Shown: positions 1 to 8,020, counted from the stretch's first letter. The stretch: 38,426 nucleotides of DNA from Candidatus Rokuibacteriota bacterium (GCA_016184125.1 JACPDG010000075.1:1-38426); one strand, 5' to 3'. Made by a program: numbers and translations. The notes: generated from the sequence alone by a model not told the origin.

Positions 1-1
1 A

Positions 2-574
2 CCCGGCCAGTCGGTCCTCGAGGACGGGGTGCACGTTCCCGCGGGAACGTCCCGCCGCCTGGCGTGCGACGCCAGCCGCGTGGTGATGCGGCACGACGAA
101 GAGGGCCGCGTCGTGGAAGTCGGCGCGCGCACGCGGACGGTTCCGCCCGCGTTGCGGCGCGCCCTCCACCATCGCGATCACGGCTGCCGCTTTCCGGGGT
201 GCGGCGTGCGCGCCGGCGAAGGCCATCACCTGCACCACTGGGCGGAGGGCGGCCCGACGACGCTCTCCAACCTCGCCCTGCTCTGCCGGCGGCACCATCG
301 CGCCGTTCACGAAGAGGGCTACCAGGTCGAGCGCCAGGCGGACGGCGCGCTTGAGTTCCGGCGGCCGGACGGCCAGCTCCTGGCCGACGTCCCGCCTGCG
401 GTGCCGGTGCCGGCCGATCCGGCGCAGCGCCTGCGGGACGCGCACGCCGCGTCCGGCCTGCGCCTGCACCCGCGCACCGCCTGCCCCGGCTGGCTGGGAG
501 AGCGTCTCGACGTGGGGTGGGCGATCGACGTCCTGCATCCGCGGGCCGCAGGTCCCCCGCCGATCCAAGAGTAG
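2..574 (+). CDS. DUF222/HNH endonuclease, C-terminal part (5' end outside window)
   Basis: The reading frame is open from the left edge, so the GTG at 29 is only an internal codon and the true start lies outside. The visible part is the C-terminal HNH nuclease domain of the DUF222 (13E12-like) family. It has a cysteine pair in CRFPGC, then HHLHHWAEGGPTTLSNL and LLCRRHHRAVHE, which supply the His-Asn-His and zinc-binding residues. The family is often multicopy in high-GC bacteria; its biological role is poorly known, and DNA cleavage is inferred from the fold. The last 60 or so residues are a proline-rich tail. A second gene that appears to belong to the same family begins at the right edge on the same strand. 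Confidence 0.85.
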   Translation, partial: PGQSVLEDGVHVPAGTSRRLACDASRVVMRHDEEGRVVEVGARTRTVPPALRRALHHRDHGCRFPGCGVRAGEGHHLHHWAEGGPTTLSNLALLCRRHHRAVHEEGYQVERQADGALEFRRPDGQLLADVPPAVPVPADPAQRLRDAHAASGLRLHPRTACPGWLGERLDVGWAIDVLHPRAAGPPPIQE

Positions 575-683
575 TTCGCGTGCAACGAGACCGGTGATCG
601 GCCACACCAGGAGCACTCGGTCGGGTGCGCTAAACTATCGCCGATATTGCCGATGACACTCTCGCGCTCACAGGAGGACGGCG

Positions 684-929
684 GTGGAAGCGAAGCAAGC
701 AGTTAGGGCGCTCCTCGACCGGTTGCTAACTCAGGCTCTCGACGCCGCCGCCTCTCTCGATACCCTCAGCGAACGTGGGCGCGTCGTTCCAGAATTCAAC
801 CAGCCAACGGTGCGCAAGCTTTTCGTCCAGCGCTATCGCCTCCTCTACGAGGTGACGCCCTCGGAGATTCAGATTTTGGCGTTCGTCCATGGAGCGCGTG
901 ATCTCACGCGCCTGCCACTCGACCGTTGA
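684..929 (+). CDS. ParE/RelE-type toxin-like protein, N-terminally short
   Basis: This 81-residue protein starts at GTG, with AGGAGG six bases upstream at 672-677. Residues from about 28 onward (ERGRVVPEFNQPTVRKLFVQ, then RYRLLYEV and FVHGARDL) match the second half of RelE/ParE toxins, which inhibit translation or gyrase. Full family members are about 95-100 residues; here the first beta strand and part of the first helix are missing, and a stop at 654 closes the frame upstream. No antitoxin gene is visible on either side. It may be a decayed toxin or a shortened variant. An attC-like hairpin begins ten bases after the stop codon, so the gene may be a captured integron-type cassette. The fold call is fairly secure; activity is doubtful. 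Confidence 0.65.
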   Translation: MEAKQAVRALLDRLLTQALDAAASLDTLSERGRVVPEFNQPTVRKLFVQRYRLLYEVTPSEIQILAFVHGARDLTRLPLDR

Positions 930-938
930 CGGCGTTCA

Positions 939-1008
939 CGCGAACAAGCCGCTTCACCGGACCGGGGCTCGCGTTGCTCGCTCCGGCCGGTGAGCGGCAG
1001 CGTTGGGC
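939..1008 (+). other. attC-like recombination site (putative)
   Basis: The stretch folds back on itself: GCCGCT (948-953) pairs with AGCGGC (993-998), CACCGG (955-960) with CCGGTG (987-992), and CCGG (962-965) with CCGG (983-986). Single unpaired bases T954 and A961 sit on one arm, six pairs apart, like the extrahelical bases of integron attC sites. AAC (943-945) faces GTT in GTTGGGC (1002-1008), which fits the R' consensus GTTRRRY. The left core box is degenerate. Length (about 70 bp) and position directly behind a small toxin ORF also fit a gene cassette. A plain structured terminator is the alternative; no integrase is in the window. Confidence 0.5.
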
Positions 1009-1124
1009 GACTCTTAGACGGGGCTATTGCGGACGAGCCTTGAGAACCTCTTCAAGGTCGGTCTGATCGTAATGATCACGGCGGTGTGGCTGGCTAGCGC
1101 AGACCGCCTGCGCGACCGCCGCTC

Positions 1125-2774
1125 TCAGCGCCACTCGTCGATCGACACGGTCTTCACGTAGGTGCAGCCCATGATCCGCCAGTACGGGTTCGTCTCGCCG
1201 CCGACGACGACCACGTGGATGTCCTCGCGGCGGTACATGCGGACCAGCTCGTCGGGCGCCGCCCGGAGCTTCGACGCCCACGGCTCCTCCCCGAACGTCG
1301 CGAGCGGATAGAGGTAGTTCTGCACGAGCTGGTAGTCCCAGTACTCGCTCGCCGGCATGCGGGCGTTGTCGTACAGCCAGTCGATCAGCGCGTCCTTGGT
1401 CGTGAAGCCGCCGCGGTCGATGAACTGCCGCGCGGTGATCGGGTCGAGGAGCAGCGTCGGGGGGATGTGCGGGTCCATGCCACGGAGCATGTTGCGGACA
1501 TGCTCCCGCCAGTGCTTCTCGCGGACGCCCAGCGTGTACGCGGTCGACCGGCAGCCCGTGAACACGCTCACCGCGCTGTCCGTCGGCCGGAAGCCGTGCT
1601 GCACGTGGAGCGGCTCCCAGGGGCTCCGCTCCTCGTTCTCGGCGAACGTCACGCTGTTGTAGGCGTAGTTGTTCCCCTGCGACCCCATGTAGGTGATCCC
1701 GGGCACGGATCCGCCCTGGAGGTTCTGCGACAGCAGCCCGTAGCCGCGGCCGATCGTGGCGTTCGCGTGGTTGTAGGGCGCCATGGCGCCGGTCCCGGCG
1801 TTCATCCCGATCTCGTGGCGGACCGGGCCGTTGACCACGACCATCGCGGCCATCGAGCTCGTCGTGCTGCCACGCGCCGTGACCCCGGTCGAGGCGAGCG
1901 CCAGGATGACCGGGAAGTACTCGGGCCGCGCCCCGGCCATCACGGCGTTCACCGCGACCTTCTCGACCGTGTACTCCCACGCCTCGCGGAAGTGCGTCGG
2001 CCGCATGCGGCCGACGACCTCGTCGGGCTTGCGATGCGTCCCCGCGAGCATCGCCGCCACGCGCTCCTCGGCCGGCAGCACGACCGGCAGCATGTCCGTC
2101 CAGCCGTTCTCGAGGAACCGCCGGTGAAGGTTGTCCTCGGTGTCGGGATCGACGAGCCGCGGCGTCGACCGGTCGAACTCCACGGCCCCGTGCGCGTCAC
2201 CGTCGCCCGGTTTCGTGAGCCCCTCGACCACCTCCTGCATGACCGCGCGTCCGGTCACCGGGTCCTTGCCGTCGATGTACGCGCGCAGCTCCGCGGCCGA
2301 CTTGCCCATGACCGGCTGCGGCACGAACACCTGCCGCAAGGCCGGCATGCCGTTGACCCTCGACACCGACCGGACGACGTCGGCGAACTTGTCCGTGTGC
2401 ATCGCCACCGTCGGAACCCCGTACCTGGACTCGATCGTCATCGCGTGCGCGGCGACCGCCGGCGCGCACGTGCTTCAGTGGCCGACACCGACGATCGCGG
2501 CGTTCCCCCGCGCCTTGATCTCCTCCCACGTCACCGGATCGTCGCGGAGGTAGTTCGCCGAGATCGGCTTCACGACCGTGCGTACGCCGGGCATGTGCTC
2601 GGCGAACCACGCGCGCATCTGCGCCAGGAACACGTCCGAGTCGTCGAAGCGGCAGTCGACCAGGTAGACGGTCCGGCCCTCGAGCGAGGGCAGGCGTGGC
2701 GCGAGCGCCTTCGGGACGACCTTCGGCGGGAACCCCATCGGATTGAGGACGGTGACCGTGTCGTGCGCGCGCAT
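1125..2774 (-). CDS. UGSC-family selenoprotein with in-frame TGA (Sec) codon
   Basis: Start ATG at 2774 has GGGAGGAG just upstream. Translation gives 99 residues, then TGA (2477-2475), then an open frame for another 449 codons in the same phase, so reading TGA as selenocysteine yields one 549-residue protein with Sec at position 100. The local sequence is GVGH-U-STCAPAVAAHA, equivalent to the U-x-x-C redox motif of the UGSC family; here it reads U-S-T-C. The downstream ATG at 2441 has no ribosome site, and the protein is continuous in character across the TGA. A SECIS-like hairpin follows the codon. The N-terminal domain of about 170 residues is UGSC-like; the remaining 380 residues contain a glycine-rich stretch (GSTTSSMAAMVVVNG). 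The reaction is unknown; a thiol/selenol redox or substrate-activating role is inferred. It diverges from the activator genes at 3069. Confidence 0.85.
2444..2470 (-). promoter_or_regulatory. Bacterial SECIS element
   Basis: On the minus strand, starting five bases after the TGA, CGTGCGC (2470-2464) pairs with GCGCACG (2450-2444). A GCC bulge lies on the 5' side, then GGC pairs with GCC around an apical GGTC loop (2457-2454). The E. coli fdhF SECIS also presents a GGUC loop on a short stem above a 5' bulge, with nearly the same distance from the UGA. This is the determinant SelB reads to deliver Sec-tRNA. Loop identity and spacing are seen directly; SelB recognition is inferred. Confidence 0.8.
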
Positions 2775-3068
2775 GAGCTCCTCCCTCTTCGGCAGCAGGG
2801 TCGCGTGTTCTCTACCTCACCTGACGTCTCCGGTCAACGGGTGCGACTCGTTCCCGTCCAGGCCCGAGTACGCTGTCCACGGCGGCGACGAGCGGCGAAG
2901 GCGTGTGGACGCCGTCCCGGCTCCCGTGCGAGAGTACCTGCCAGCGATGCGCCCCGACGTACTTCACGCTGTCCGGCGCGGTGGCGGCGGCCGGTGACTC
3001 GGTCGGCCGACAGGTCGACGAGGAGAAGGCGTGACGCGGGCGGCAACGGCCATGCGAGGCGGGCCCGG

Positions 3069-3845
3069 ATGCTGACGGCGGGCATCGACGTCGGCCACGA
3101 GAGCGTCGCCGTCGTCGTCGTGCACGACGACGGGACGCTCGGGCACGCGACCTTCGTCATCGCGGGAGAAGTCGGCGCCGCGGCGGCGCTGGCATTCGAG
3201 CAGACGCTCGCGCGACTGGGCATCGCACGCGACCGCGTCCATCGCGTCTTTGCCACCGGGATCGGGCGCGAGAACGTCCGGCTGGCCGACGGTCATCGCA
3301 CCCCGATGCTGAGCCACGTGCGCGGCGCTCACTCGCTGTTCCCGGCCGCTCGCACCGTGATCGACATCGGGGCCGAGGGCAGTCGCGTCATGCGGTGCGA
3401 CGCCAACGGTTACCTCACGAACTTCGCTCTCAACGACAAGTGCGCGGCCGGCTCGGGTGTGTTCCTCGAGACCGTGGCAGACATGCTGGACGTGCCGCTC
3501 GCCGACATGGGCCGCCTCTCCCTCAAGGCGTCGAGAACCGTCGTGCTGACCGCCACCTGTGCCGTCTTCGCCGAGTCCGAGATCGTGGCGGAGATCCACC
3601 GCGGCTCTTCCCGGGAGGACATTCTCTGGGGAGTGAACGAGTCCATCGTCTCCAGGATCGCCGCGACGAGCCGCCGCGTCGGTATCGAGCCTGACCTGGT
3701 CCTGACCGGCGGCGTGGCGAGAAACGTCGGAGTGGTCCAGGCGTTGAGGGAGCAGCTCGAGGTGGACATCGCGGTGCCCGAGCATCCGCAGATCGCCGGC
3801 GCGCTCGGCGCGGCGCTCCTCGCGCGCGACGCGGGGCGGTGCTGA
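3069..3845 (+). CDS. BadF/BcrD-type ATPase, activator subunit of 2-hydroxyacyl-CoA dehydratase / benzoyl-CoA reductase-like enzyme
   Basis: This 258-residue protein has the acetate kinase/Hsp70 fold of the BadF/BadG/BcrA/BcrD family, which couples ATP hydrolysis to electron transfer into a dehydratase or ring reductase. GIDVGHESV (5-13) is the first phosphate loop. NDKCAAGSG (C125) and ATCAVFAESE (C164) supply the two cysteines that bind the [4Fe-4S] cluster at the dimer interface; LTGGVARNVGV is the adenosine motif. The second phosphate motif reads DIGAEGSR instead of DIGGQDxK, a variant I associate with BcrD/BzdQ-type subunits. The stop overlaps the start of the next gene (TGATG), so the two are probably translated together as a heterodimer. 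A much longer open frame upstream of 3069 is antisense shadow of the selenoprotein gene. No strong ribosome site precedes the ATG. Confidence 0.85.
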   Translation: MLTAGIDVGHESVAVVVVHDDGTLGHATFVIAGEVGAAAALAFEQTLARLGIARDRVHRVFATGIGRENVRLADGHRTPMLSHVRGAHSLFPAARTVIDIGAEGSRVMRCDANGYLTNFALNDKCAAGSGVFLETVADMLDVPLADMGRLSLKASRTVVLTATCAVFAESEIVAEIHRGSSREDILWGVNESIVSRIAATSRRVGIEPDLVLTGGVARNVGVVQALREQLEVDIAVPEHPQIAGALGAALLARDAGRC

Positions 3846-4657
3846 TGGTCGTGTGCGGCATCGACATGGGCGCGCGCACGGCGAAGGCGGTGCTGCTCGC
3901 CGACGGTGAAATTGCCGCCCACAGCATCCTCCGCACGGGTCCCGACAGCGCGGCCGTCGCGGTGGCCGTGCTCGACCGCGCGCTCGAGACCACGGCCATC
4001 CGCCGGGAGGACATCGAGCTCACCGTGGCCACCGGGTACGGCCGCGTCGTGGTCCCGTTCGCGGAACGAAACGTGACCGAGATCGCCTGCCACGCCAGGG
4101 GCAACCACTACCTGTTCCCCTCGGTCCGGACGATCCTCGACATGGGCGGCCAGGACTGCAAGGCGATCCGGTGCGACGACACGGGCAAGGTCACGACGTT
4201 CCTCATGAATGACAAGTGCGCGGCGGGCACCGGCCGCTCCATGGAGGTGATGGCCGCGCTGCTCCAGGTGCCGCTCGAGGACGTCGGCCGGCTCTCGCTC
4301 GAGGCGAACGGCCAGCCCGCGAAGATCAGCAGCACGTGTGTCGTGTTCGCCAAGTCCGAGGTGCTCGCGCTCGCGCGTCAGGGGGTGCCGACGACGGAGA
4401 TTCTCGCCGGGCTTTGCGACGGCGTCGCCGAACGCGTCAAAGGGCTCCTCCGCACCGTGGGCGTGGTCGAGGACTTCGTGATCAGCGGCGGGATCTCGAA
4501 GAACATCGGGGTCGTGCGCCGCATCGAGGAAAAGCTCGGGGTGACGTCGCACATCGGCTTCGAGCCGCAGATCGTGGGAGCGCTGGGCGCCGCCCTGTTC
4601 GCGCGGGACTTCCTCGAGCGAGGCCGCCAGCCAGGTCGTGGACGGGGCGGGGGCTGA
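3845..4657 (+). CDS. BadF/BcrA-type ATPase, second activator subunit
   Basis: This 270-residue paralogue of the preceding gene starts at the ATG embedded in its stop codon (TGATG). GIDMGARTAK (5-14) and DMGGQDCKAI (99-108) are the canonical nucleotide loops. NDKCAAGTG (C125) and STCVVFAKSE (C165) are the cluster cysteines, and ISGGISKNIGV is the adenosine motif. It has the full consensus that its partner lacks, so this is likely the BcrA/HgdC-like ATPase and the upstream protein the BcrD-like one. The usual partners, the catalytic 2-hydroxyacyl-CoA dehydratase-family subunits, are not adjacent but occur at 26475-28845. The C-terminus ends in a short Arg/Gly-rich tail. A GTG at 3839 in the same frame is a less likely start. 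Confidence 0.88.
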   Translation: MVVCGIDMGARTAKAVLLADGEIAAHSILRTGPDSAAVAVAVLDRALETTAIRREDIELTVATGYGRVVVPFAERNVTEIACHARGNHYLFPSVRTILDMGGQDCKAIRCDDTGKVTTFLMNDKCAAGTGRSMEVMAALLQVPLEDVGRLSLEANGQPAKISSTCVVFAKSEVLALARQGVPTTEILAGLCDGVAERVKGLLRTVGVVEDFVISGGISKNIGVVRRIEEKLGVTSHIGFEPQIVGALGAALFARDFLERGRQPGRGRGGG

Positions 4658-4760
4658 GAGTCTACTCCCACCATCGGGAACGAGATTGTCCTCGCGGCAC
4701 ACGGAGTGGCGGCGTCGGGACGGATCGTCACGACCCTGGAGCCGGGGCGTGGGACAGCAG

Positions 4761-4772
4761 TGTGGCGCCACA
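4761..4772. promoter_or_regulatory. 12-bp perfect palindrome, possible operator
   Basis: TGTGGCGCCACA is a perfect palindrome about 100 bases upstream of the kinase gene at 4874, inside a 216-bp gap. A further TGTG follows five bases on. It could bind a dimeric regulator; no regulator can be assigned. Confidence 0.3.
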
Positions 4773-4843
4773 GAAGTGTGACCCACGACGTCGGCGCGAG
4801 GCCGCAAGGTCTCTCCCACCACACTTGACGGGACTCGCCCTGG

Positions 4844-4859
4844 TGGCCCACCTCTTGCT
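4844..4859 (+). promoter_or_regulatory. Sigma-54-like -24/-12 promoter
   Basis: TGGCCC, five bases, then TTGCT matches the TGGCAC-N5-TTGCW sigma-54 consensus with GG and GC ten bases apart. The GC pair ends 15 bases before the kinase ATG at 4874, so transcription would begin only a few bases ahead of the start codon. No Shine-Dalgarno is visible there. One mismatch in a short motif can arise by chance. Confidence 0.35.
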
Positions 4860-4873
4860 CAGCACGCGCCACG

Positions 4874-6283
4874 ATGTCACGCACCACGCTGTCGCGCATG
4901 TTCGCGCTGCTGAGCCTGTTGATCATCGGCGCGATCACGGCAAGTCAGGTGTTCGTCGAGTCCGTGCTCCTTCGTAACGCCGTCGTCGAGTGGGAGCGGA
5001 CAACCGCGGGAGACGCCATCCGGGCCGCGGCCTCGGCCATCCTGCGTCCGGAGGATTTCGTGGACTGGGAGCGCCCGGAGACCGAGGCGCGGTTCGCGCA
5101 CTTCTTCGAGCGCGCGCTGCACAACCGCGAGATCGTTCGCGTGAAGCTCTACGGACTGGACATGCGCGTGGTGTGGTCCGACGAGCCGCGCCTGCGCGGA
5201 CACCGCTTCCCGGAAAACACCCGCCTCAGACAGGCGCTCGACGGCGCCGTGGTCGGCAACCTCGACCACGGCAGCAAGGCCGAGAACGTGTACGAGCGCG
5301 CGTTCGCGCCCACCGTGGAACTGTACGTGCCGCTCATGCTCGGCCCGGTTCCGGGGCGAGTGACCGGCGTCGTGGAGATCTACAAGGATCCCGCGCGGAT
5401 GTTCGCGAACATCCGGAGGGATTACTTCACCGTCATCGCCACGTCGCTCGCCGGCGCCGTGCTGCTGTACCTGGCCCTCTACTGCGTGATCCACCGCGCG
5501 TCCGGGCAGATCGAGACGCAGCGCCGCGATCTCGAGCGCCACGCGGCGGCGCTCGCTGCCGCGAACGAGGAGCTGGGCGCCACGCAGGACCAGCTGCGGG
5601 TCACCGAACGGCTCGCGGCCATCGGTGAGGTCAGCGCCACGGTCGTCCAGGGCATCCGGCATCCGCTCGCGAGCATCCGGGCGGCCGCCGAGGTCGCGCT
5701 CGATCTCAGGGGCGACCACCACGCCGTTGACAAACGCTTGCGCACCGTCATCGCCGAGGTCGATCGGATCGGTGGCTGGCTGAGGATCCTGCTCGATTCG
5801 GTCCGGCCTTTCGAGCTCCATGCCACGCCGCTCGATATCAACAGGATCGTGAAGGACGTCCTCCCGTTGCTCCGGCACCAGACGGCGGCAACGGGCCTCG
5901 CCGTCGTCGAGCGCCTGGCGGAAGGGCTCCCGAAGGCCAGCGCCGATGAGGTGCAGCTGGAGCAGGCCCTGCTCGGGATCCTGGAAAACGCCGTGGAGGC
6001 GTCACCGGATGGCGGGACCCTGGAGGTCACCACCGAACGGGCGACGATGGACGCGTCGGACGCGGTGGCGGTGATGGTTCGCGACCACGGCGAAGGCATT
6101 CCGGCCGAGCGGCTGGCGTCCGTCTTCGAGCCGTTCTTCACCACGAAGCTGCAGCGCAGCGGGCTCGGGCTCTCGTTCGCTCGGAGGGTCGTCGAGCGGC
6201 ACGGCGGGCGCGTCGAGATCGACAGCCAGGTGGGCGCCGGGACGACCGTCCGCGTCGTCCTTCCGCTCGCGAAGTCAGCGTGA
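4874..6283 (+). CDS. Membrane histidine kinase with degenerate H-box
   Basis: This 469-residue inner-membrane sensor has TM1 at about 9-29, an extracytoplasmic sensor at 30-184, TM2 at 185-206, a coiled coil, a HisKA-like dimerisation region and an HATPase_c domain. The ATP lobe looks intact: N-box ENAVEA, G1 DHGEGI, F-box FEPFFTTK and G2 SGLGLS. The H-box reads ATVVQGIRHPLASI where the family has SVAHEIRNPLASI. The phospho-acceptor His is Gln259, the following acidic residue is Gly, and the usual Asn is His263. It may be a pseudokinase, may use His263, or may phosphorylate a partner. The sensor domain is clearly related to that of the kinase at 14257-15648 (shared VVWSDEPRL-type segment and a GVVEIYKDP-type strand). 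Its 3' end overlaps the convergent hybrid kinase gene by nine bases. The start lacks a clear ribosome site. Confidence 0.85.
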   Translation: MSRTTLSRMFALLSLLIIGAITASQVFVESVLLRNAVVEWERTTAGDAIRAAASAILRPEDFVDWERPETEARFAHFFERALHNREIVRVKLYGLDMRVVWSDEPRLRGHRFPENTRLRQALDGAVVGNLDHGSKAENVYERAFAPTVELYVPLMLGPVPGRVTGVVEIYKDPARMFANIRRDYFTVIATSLAGAVLLYLALYCVIHRASGQIETQRRDLERHAAALAAANEELGATQDQLRVTERLAAIGEVSATVVQGIRHPLASIRAAAEVALDLRGDHHAVDKRLRTVIAEVDRIGGWLRILLDSVRPFELHATPLDINRIVKDVLPLLRHQTAATGLAVVERLAEGLPKASADEVQLEQALLGILENAVEASPDGGTLEVTTERATMDASDAVAVMVRDHGEGIPAERLASVFEPFFTTKLQRSGLGLSFARRVVERHGGRVEIDSQVGAGTTVRVVLPLAKSA

Positions 6284-7873
6284 CGAGGACGCGCACGGCA
6301 GCTCCGGCAGACGACCTCGCTGCTCGAGCCGCAGGAACTGCTCGTACACCGCCTCGAGCGTCAGCGGCTTGCTGAGGACGAAATCGACGAGCCCGGCCCT
6401 GGCGGGGTCGGGGGCCGGCTCGTCGCCCCATCCCGTCACGAGGCCCACCGGCAGGCGGGTCCACCGCCGCCTGATCGCCGCGGCCAGATCCCAACCCGTC
6501 ATCTCCGGCATCCCGAGGTCCGTGAGAACAACGTCGGGGAGCGCCTCGGTCTCGAGCCGCCTGAGCGCCTCTCGCGCTCCCCCGGCGAGGGCCACGTGGT
6601 GGCCGCGGAACTCGAGCAACTCGCCGATCGACTCCCTGACCTCCGCCTCGTCGTCGACGAGGAGGATCCGCAGCGGGCGGATCTCCGTGATGCTGCTCGA
6701 GGACGCTCCGTCCCGGTCCCGTTGCTCCGGACTCACCGGCAGCCGCATGGTGACCGTCGTCCCGCGCCCTTCGGCGCTCTCGATGTGGAGGCCGCCTCCG
6801 TGTCGCTGGAGCACGCTGTGGCTGACGCTGAGCCCGAGCCCCGTGCTCTTGAGGCCTTTCGTGGTGAAGAACGGCTCGAGCGCGCGGCGCGCCACGGCCT
6901 CGGGCATGCCGACCCCGTCATCCGTCACGGAGAGGCAGACCTCGTCGTCCTCCCGAGCCGTCCGCACCGTGATCCGCCCGCCCCGCGGGAGCGCATCGAC
7001 CGCGTTGAGGACGAGGTTCGTGATGACCTCGCGCAGCGACGCCGCGTGACCCGCGACGAGAGGAATGGGCCCTGCCTTGCGCTCCACCTCGATCGTGAGG
7101 CCCTGCGCGCGCGCGGCGTCGTGCCAGCGGACGCGCGTCATCTCGATGACGTCGGAGGTCAGCTCGTTGAGGTCGACGAGCTGGGGCTCGCACACCCGGT
7201 CCACACGCGCGAATTCCTGAATTCGGCGCACCACCTCCGCGCCGTCCTTCGCCGCGCGGTTGACGATCGTGAGCGAGCGGCGGAACGGCTCGGCCTCCGG
7301 CTTCAAGCGGAGCAGGTCGATCCGGGCGACGATGACCGTGAGCAGGTTGTTGAGGTGGTGCGCGACGCCGCCCGCCAGCTCGCCGAGCGCCCGGAGCGTC
7401 TCCACCCGGACGAGGTGGTCCTGGGCCGTCTTGAGCTCCGCGAGCGCGTGCTGCGCCTCGCGGTAGAGTCGCGCGTTCTCGAGCGCCAGCTCGTGCTGCT
7501 TCAGCACCTTGCGGAGGACGGTGGGCAGCGCCGCCAGGTACCCGGACGTCTTCACGATGTAGTCGGCCCCGCCGGCGTTCATCGCCTCGACCGCCACCCG
7601 CTCGTCCCCGCGTCCGGTGATCATCACGACCGGGACGTCCGGCGCCTGGTCGCGCAGACGAGGGAGCACCGCCAGCCCGTCCATCCCCGGGAGGCTGTAG
7701 TCGAGCAGGATGACCGAGAAGCGCTCGCGGGCGACGGCGTCCAGACAGGTGAGCCCGTCCCGCGCCACGGTCACGCGGAAGGGCGGATGGTGGCTCGCCA
7801 GCGTGCGCGCGATCAGCTCCGCATGGTCCCGGTCGTCCTCGACCACCAGGACATTCACGGCATCGGCATCCAT
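6275..7873 (-). CDS. Soluble hybrid sensor kinase, REC-HisKA-HATPase-REC
   Basis: The chosen ATG at 7873 has GGGAG eight bases upstream and gives 532 residues; an in-frame extension to 7942 runs into a repeat element. Order: receiver 1 (about 8-125; phospho-Asp D58 in LLDYSLPGMDG), linker helix, HisKA with H172 in GGVAHHLNNLL, HATPase_c (NAVDALPRGG, DDGVGMPE, LEPFFTTKGLKSTGLGL), then receiver 2 (D452 in LTDLGMPEMTG). There is no membrane segment. The N-terminal receiver suggests it is itself switched by another kinase, making it a phosphorelay intermediate. It lies downstream of the Rcp1-like receiver gene on the same strand, separated by a hairpin and a repeat element, so it may be transcribed separately. 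Confidence 0.88.
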   Translation of the reverse strand: MDADAVNVLVVEDDRDHAELIARTLASHHPPFRVTVARDGLTCLDAVARERFSVILLDYSLPGMDGLAVLPRLRDQAPDVPVVMITGRGDERVAVEAMNAGGADYIVKTSGYLAALPTVLRKVLKQHELALENARLYREAQHALAELKTAQDHLVRVETLRALGELAGGVAHHLNNLLTVIVARIDLLRLKPEAEPFRRSLTIVNRAAKDGAEVVRRIQEFARVDRVCEPQLVDLNELTSDVIEMTRVRWHDAARAQGLTIEVERKAGPIPLVAGHAASLREVITNLVLNAVDALPRGGRITVRTAREDDEVCLSVTDDGVGMPEAVARRALEPFFTTKGLKSTGLGLSVSHSVLQRHGGGLHIESAEGRGTTVTMRLPVSPEQRDRDGASSSSITEIRPLRILLVDDEAEVRESIGELLEFRGHHVALAGGAREALRRLETEALPDVVLTDLGMPEMTGWDLAAAIRRRWTRLPVGLVTGWGDEPAPDPARAGLVDFVLSKPLTLEAVYEQFLRLEQRGRLPELPCASSSR

Positions 7874-7896
7874 CGTCGCGCTCCCTTTCTCACTCA

Positions 7897-8012
7897 GAGC
7901 CCGTGAACGAATCGCGTGGTCGAGGAGCGCCCCGGGTTCCACCGGTGCGTCCGCGCACCGCCCGGGGCGCTTCCGAGCGCGGGGGGCGTGGGGGCCATTT
8001 CGGGGCCCCCAC
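7897..8012 (+). repeat. Dispersed hairpin element, copy 1
   Basis: The copy begins with the conserved box GTGAACGAATC. Next is a long stem, GCGCCCCGGG against CCCGGGGCGC, enclosing GGTGCG-TCCG-CGCACC. The linker GAGCGCGGGGGG follows, then a terminal hairpin (GTGGGGGCC, a six- or seven-base loop with ATTTCG, then GGCCCCCAC). It lies between the receiver gene and the hybrid kinase gene, upstream of the latter and in opposite orientation to it. Confidence 0.85.
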
Positions 8013-8020
8013 TTCCCTCA

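Noticed and set aside
930-1124. Search for a second small gene or antitoxin next to the ParE-like ORF
   Set aside because: No open frame with antitoxin character is present on either strand; only the attC-like fold is supported.
2903-3034. 43-codon open frame with a CESTCQRC cysteine pattern upstream of the activator genes
   Set aside because: It starts only at a GTG with a weak ribosome site, and I recognise no family. The cysteine spacing is suggestive but not enough to call a gene.
1215-3068. Long plus-strand open frame running into the first activator gene
   Set aside because: It is antisense to the selenoprotein gene and has Arg/Val/His-rich shadow composition. Family similarity begins only at MLTAGIDVG (3069).
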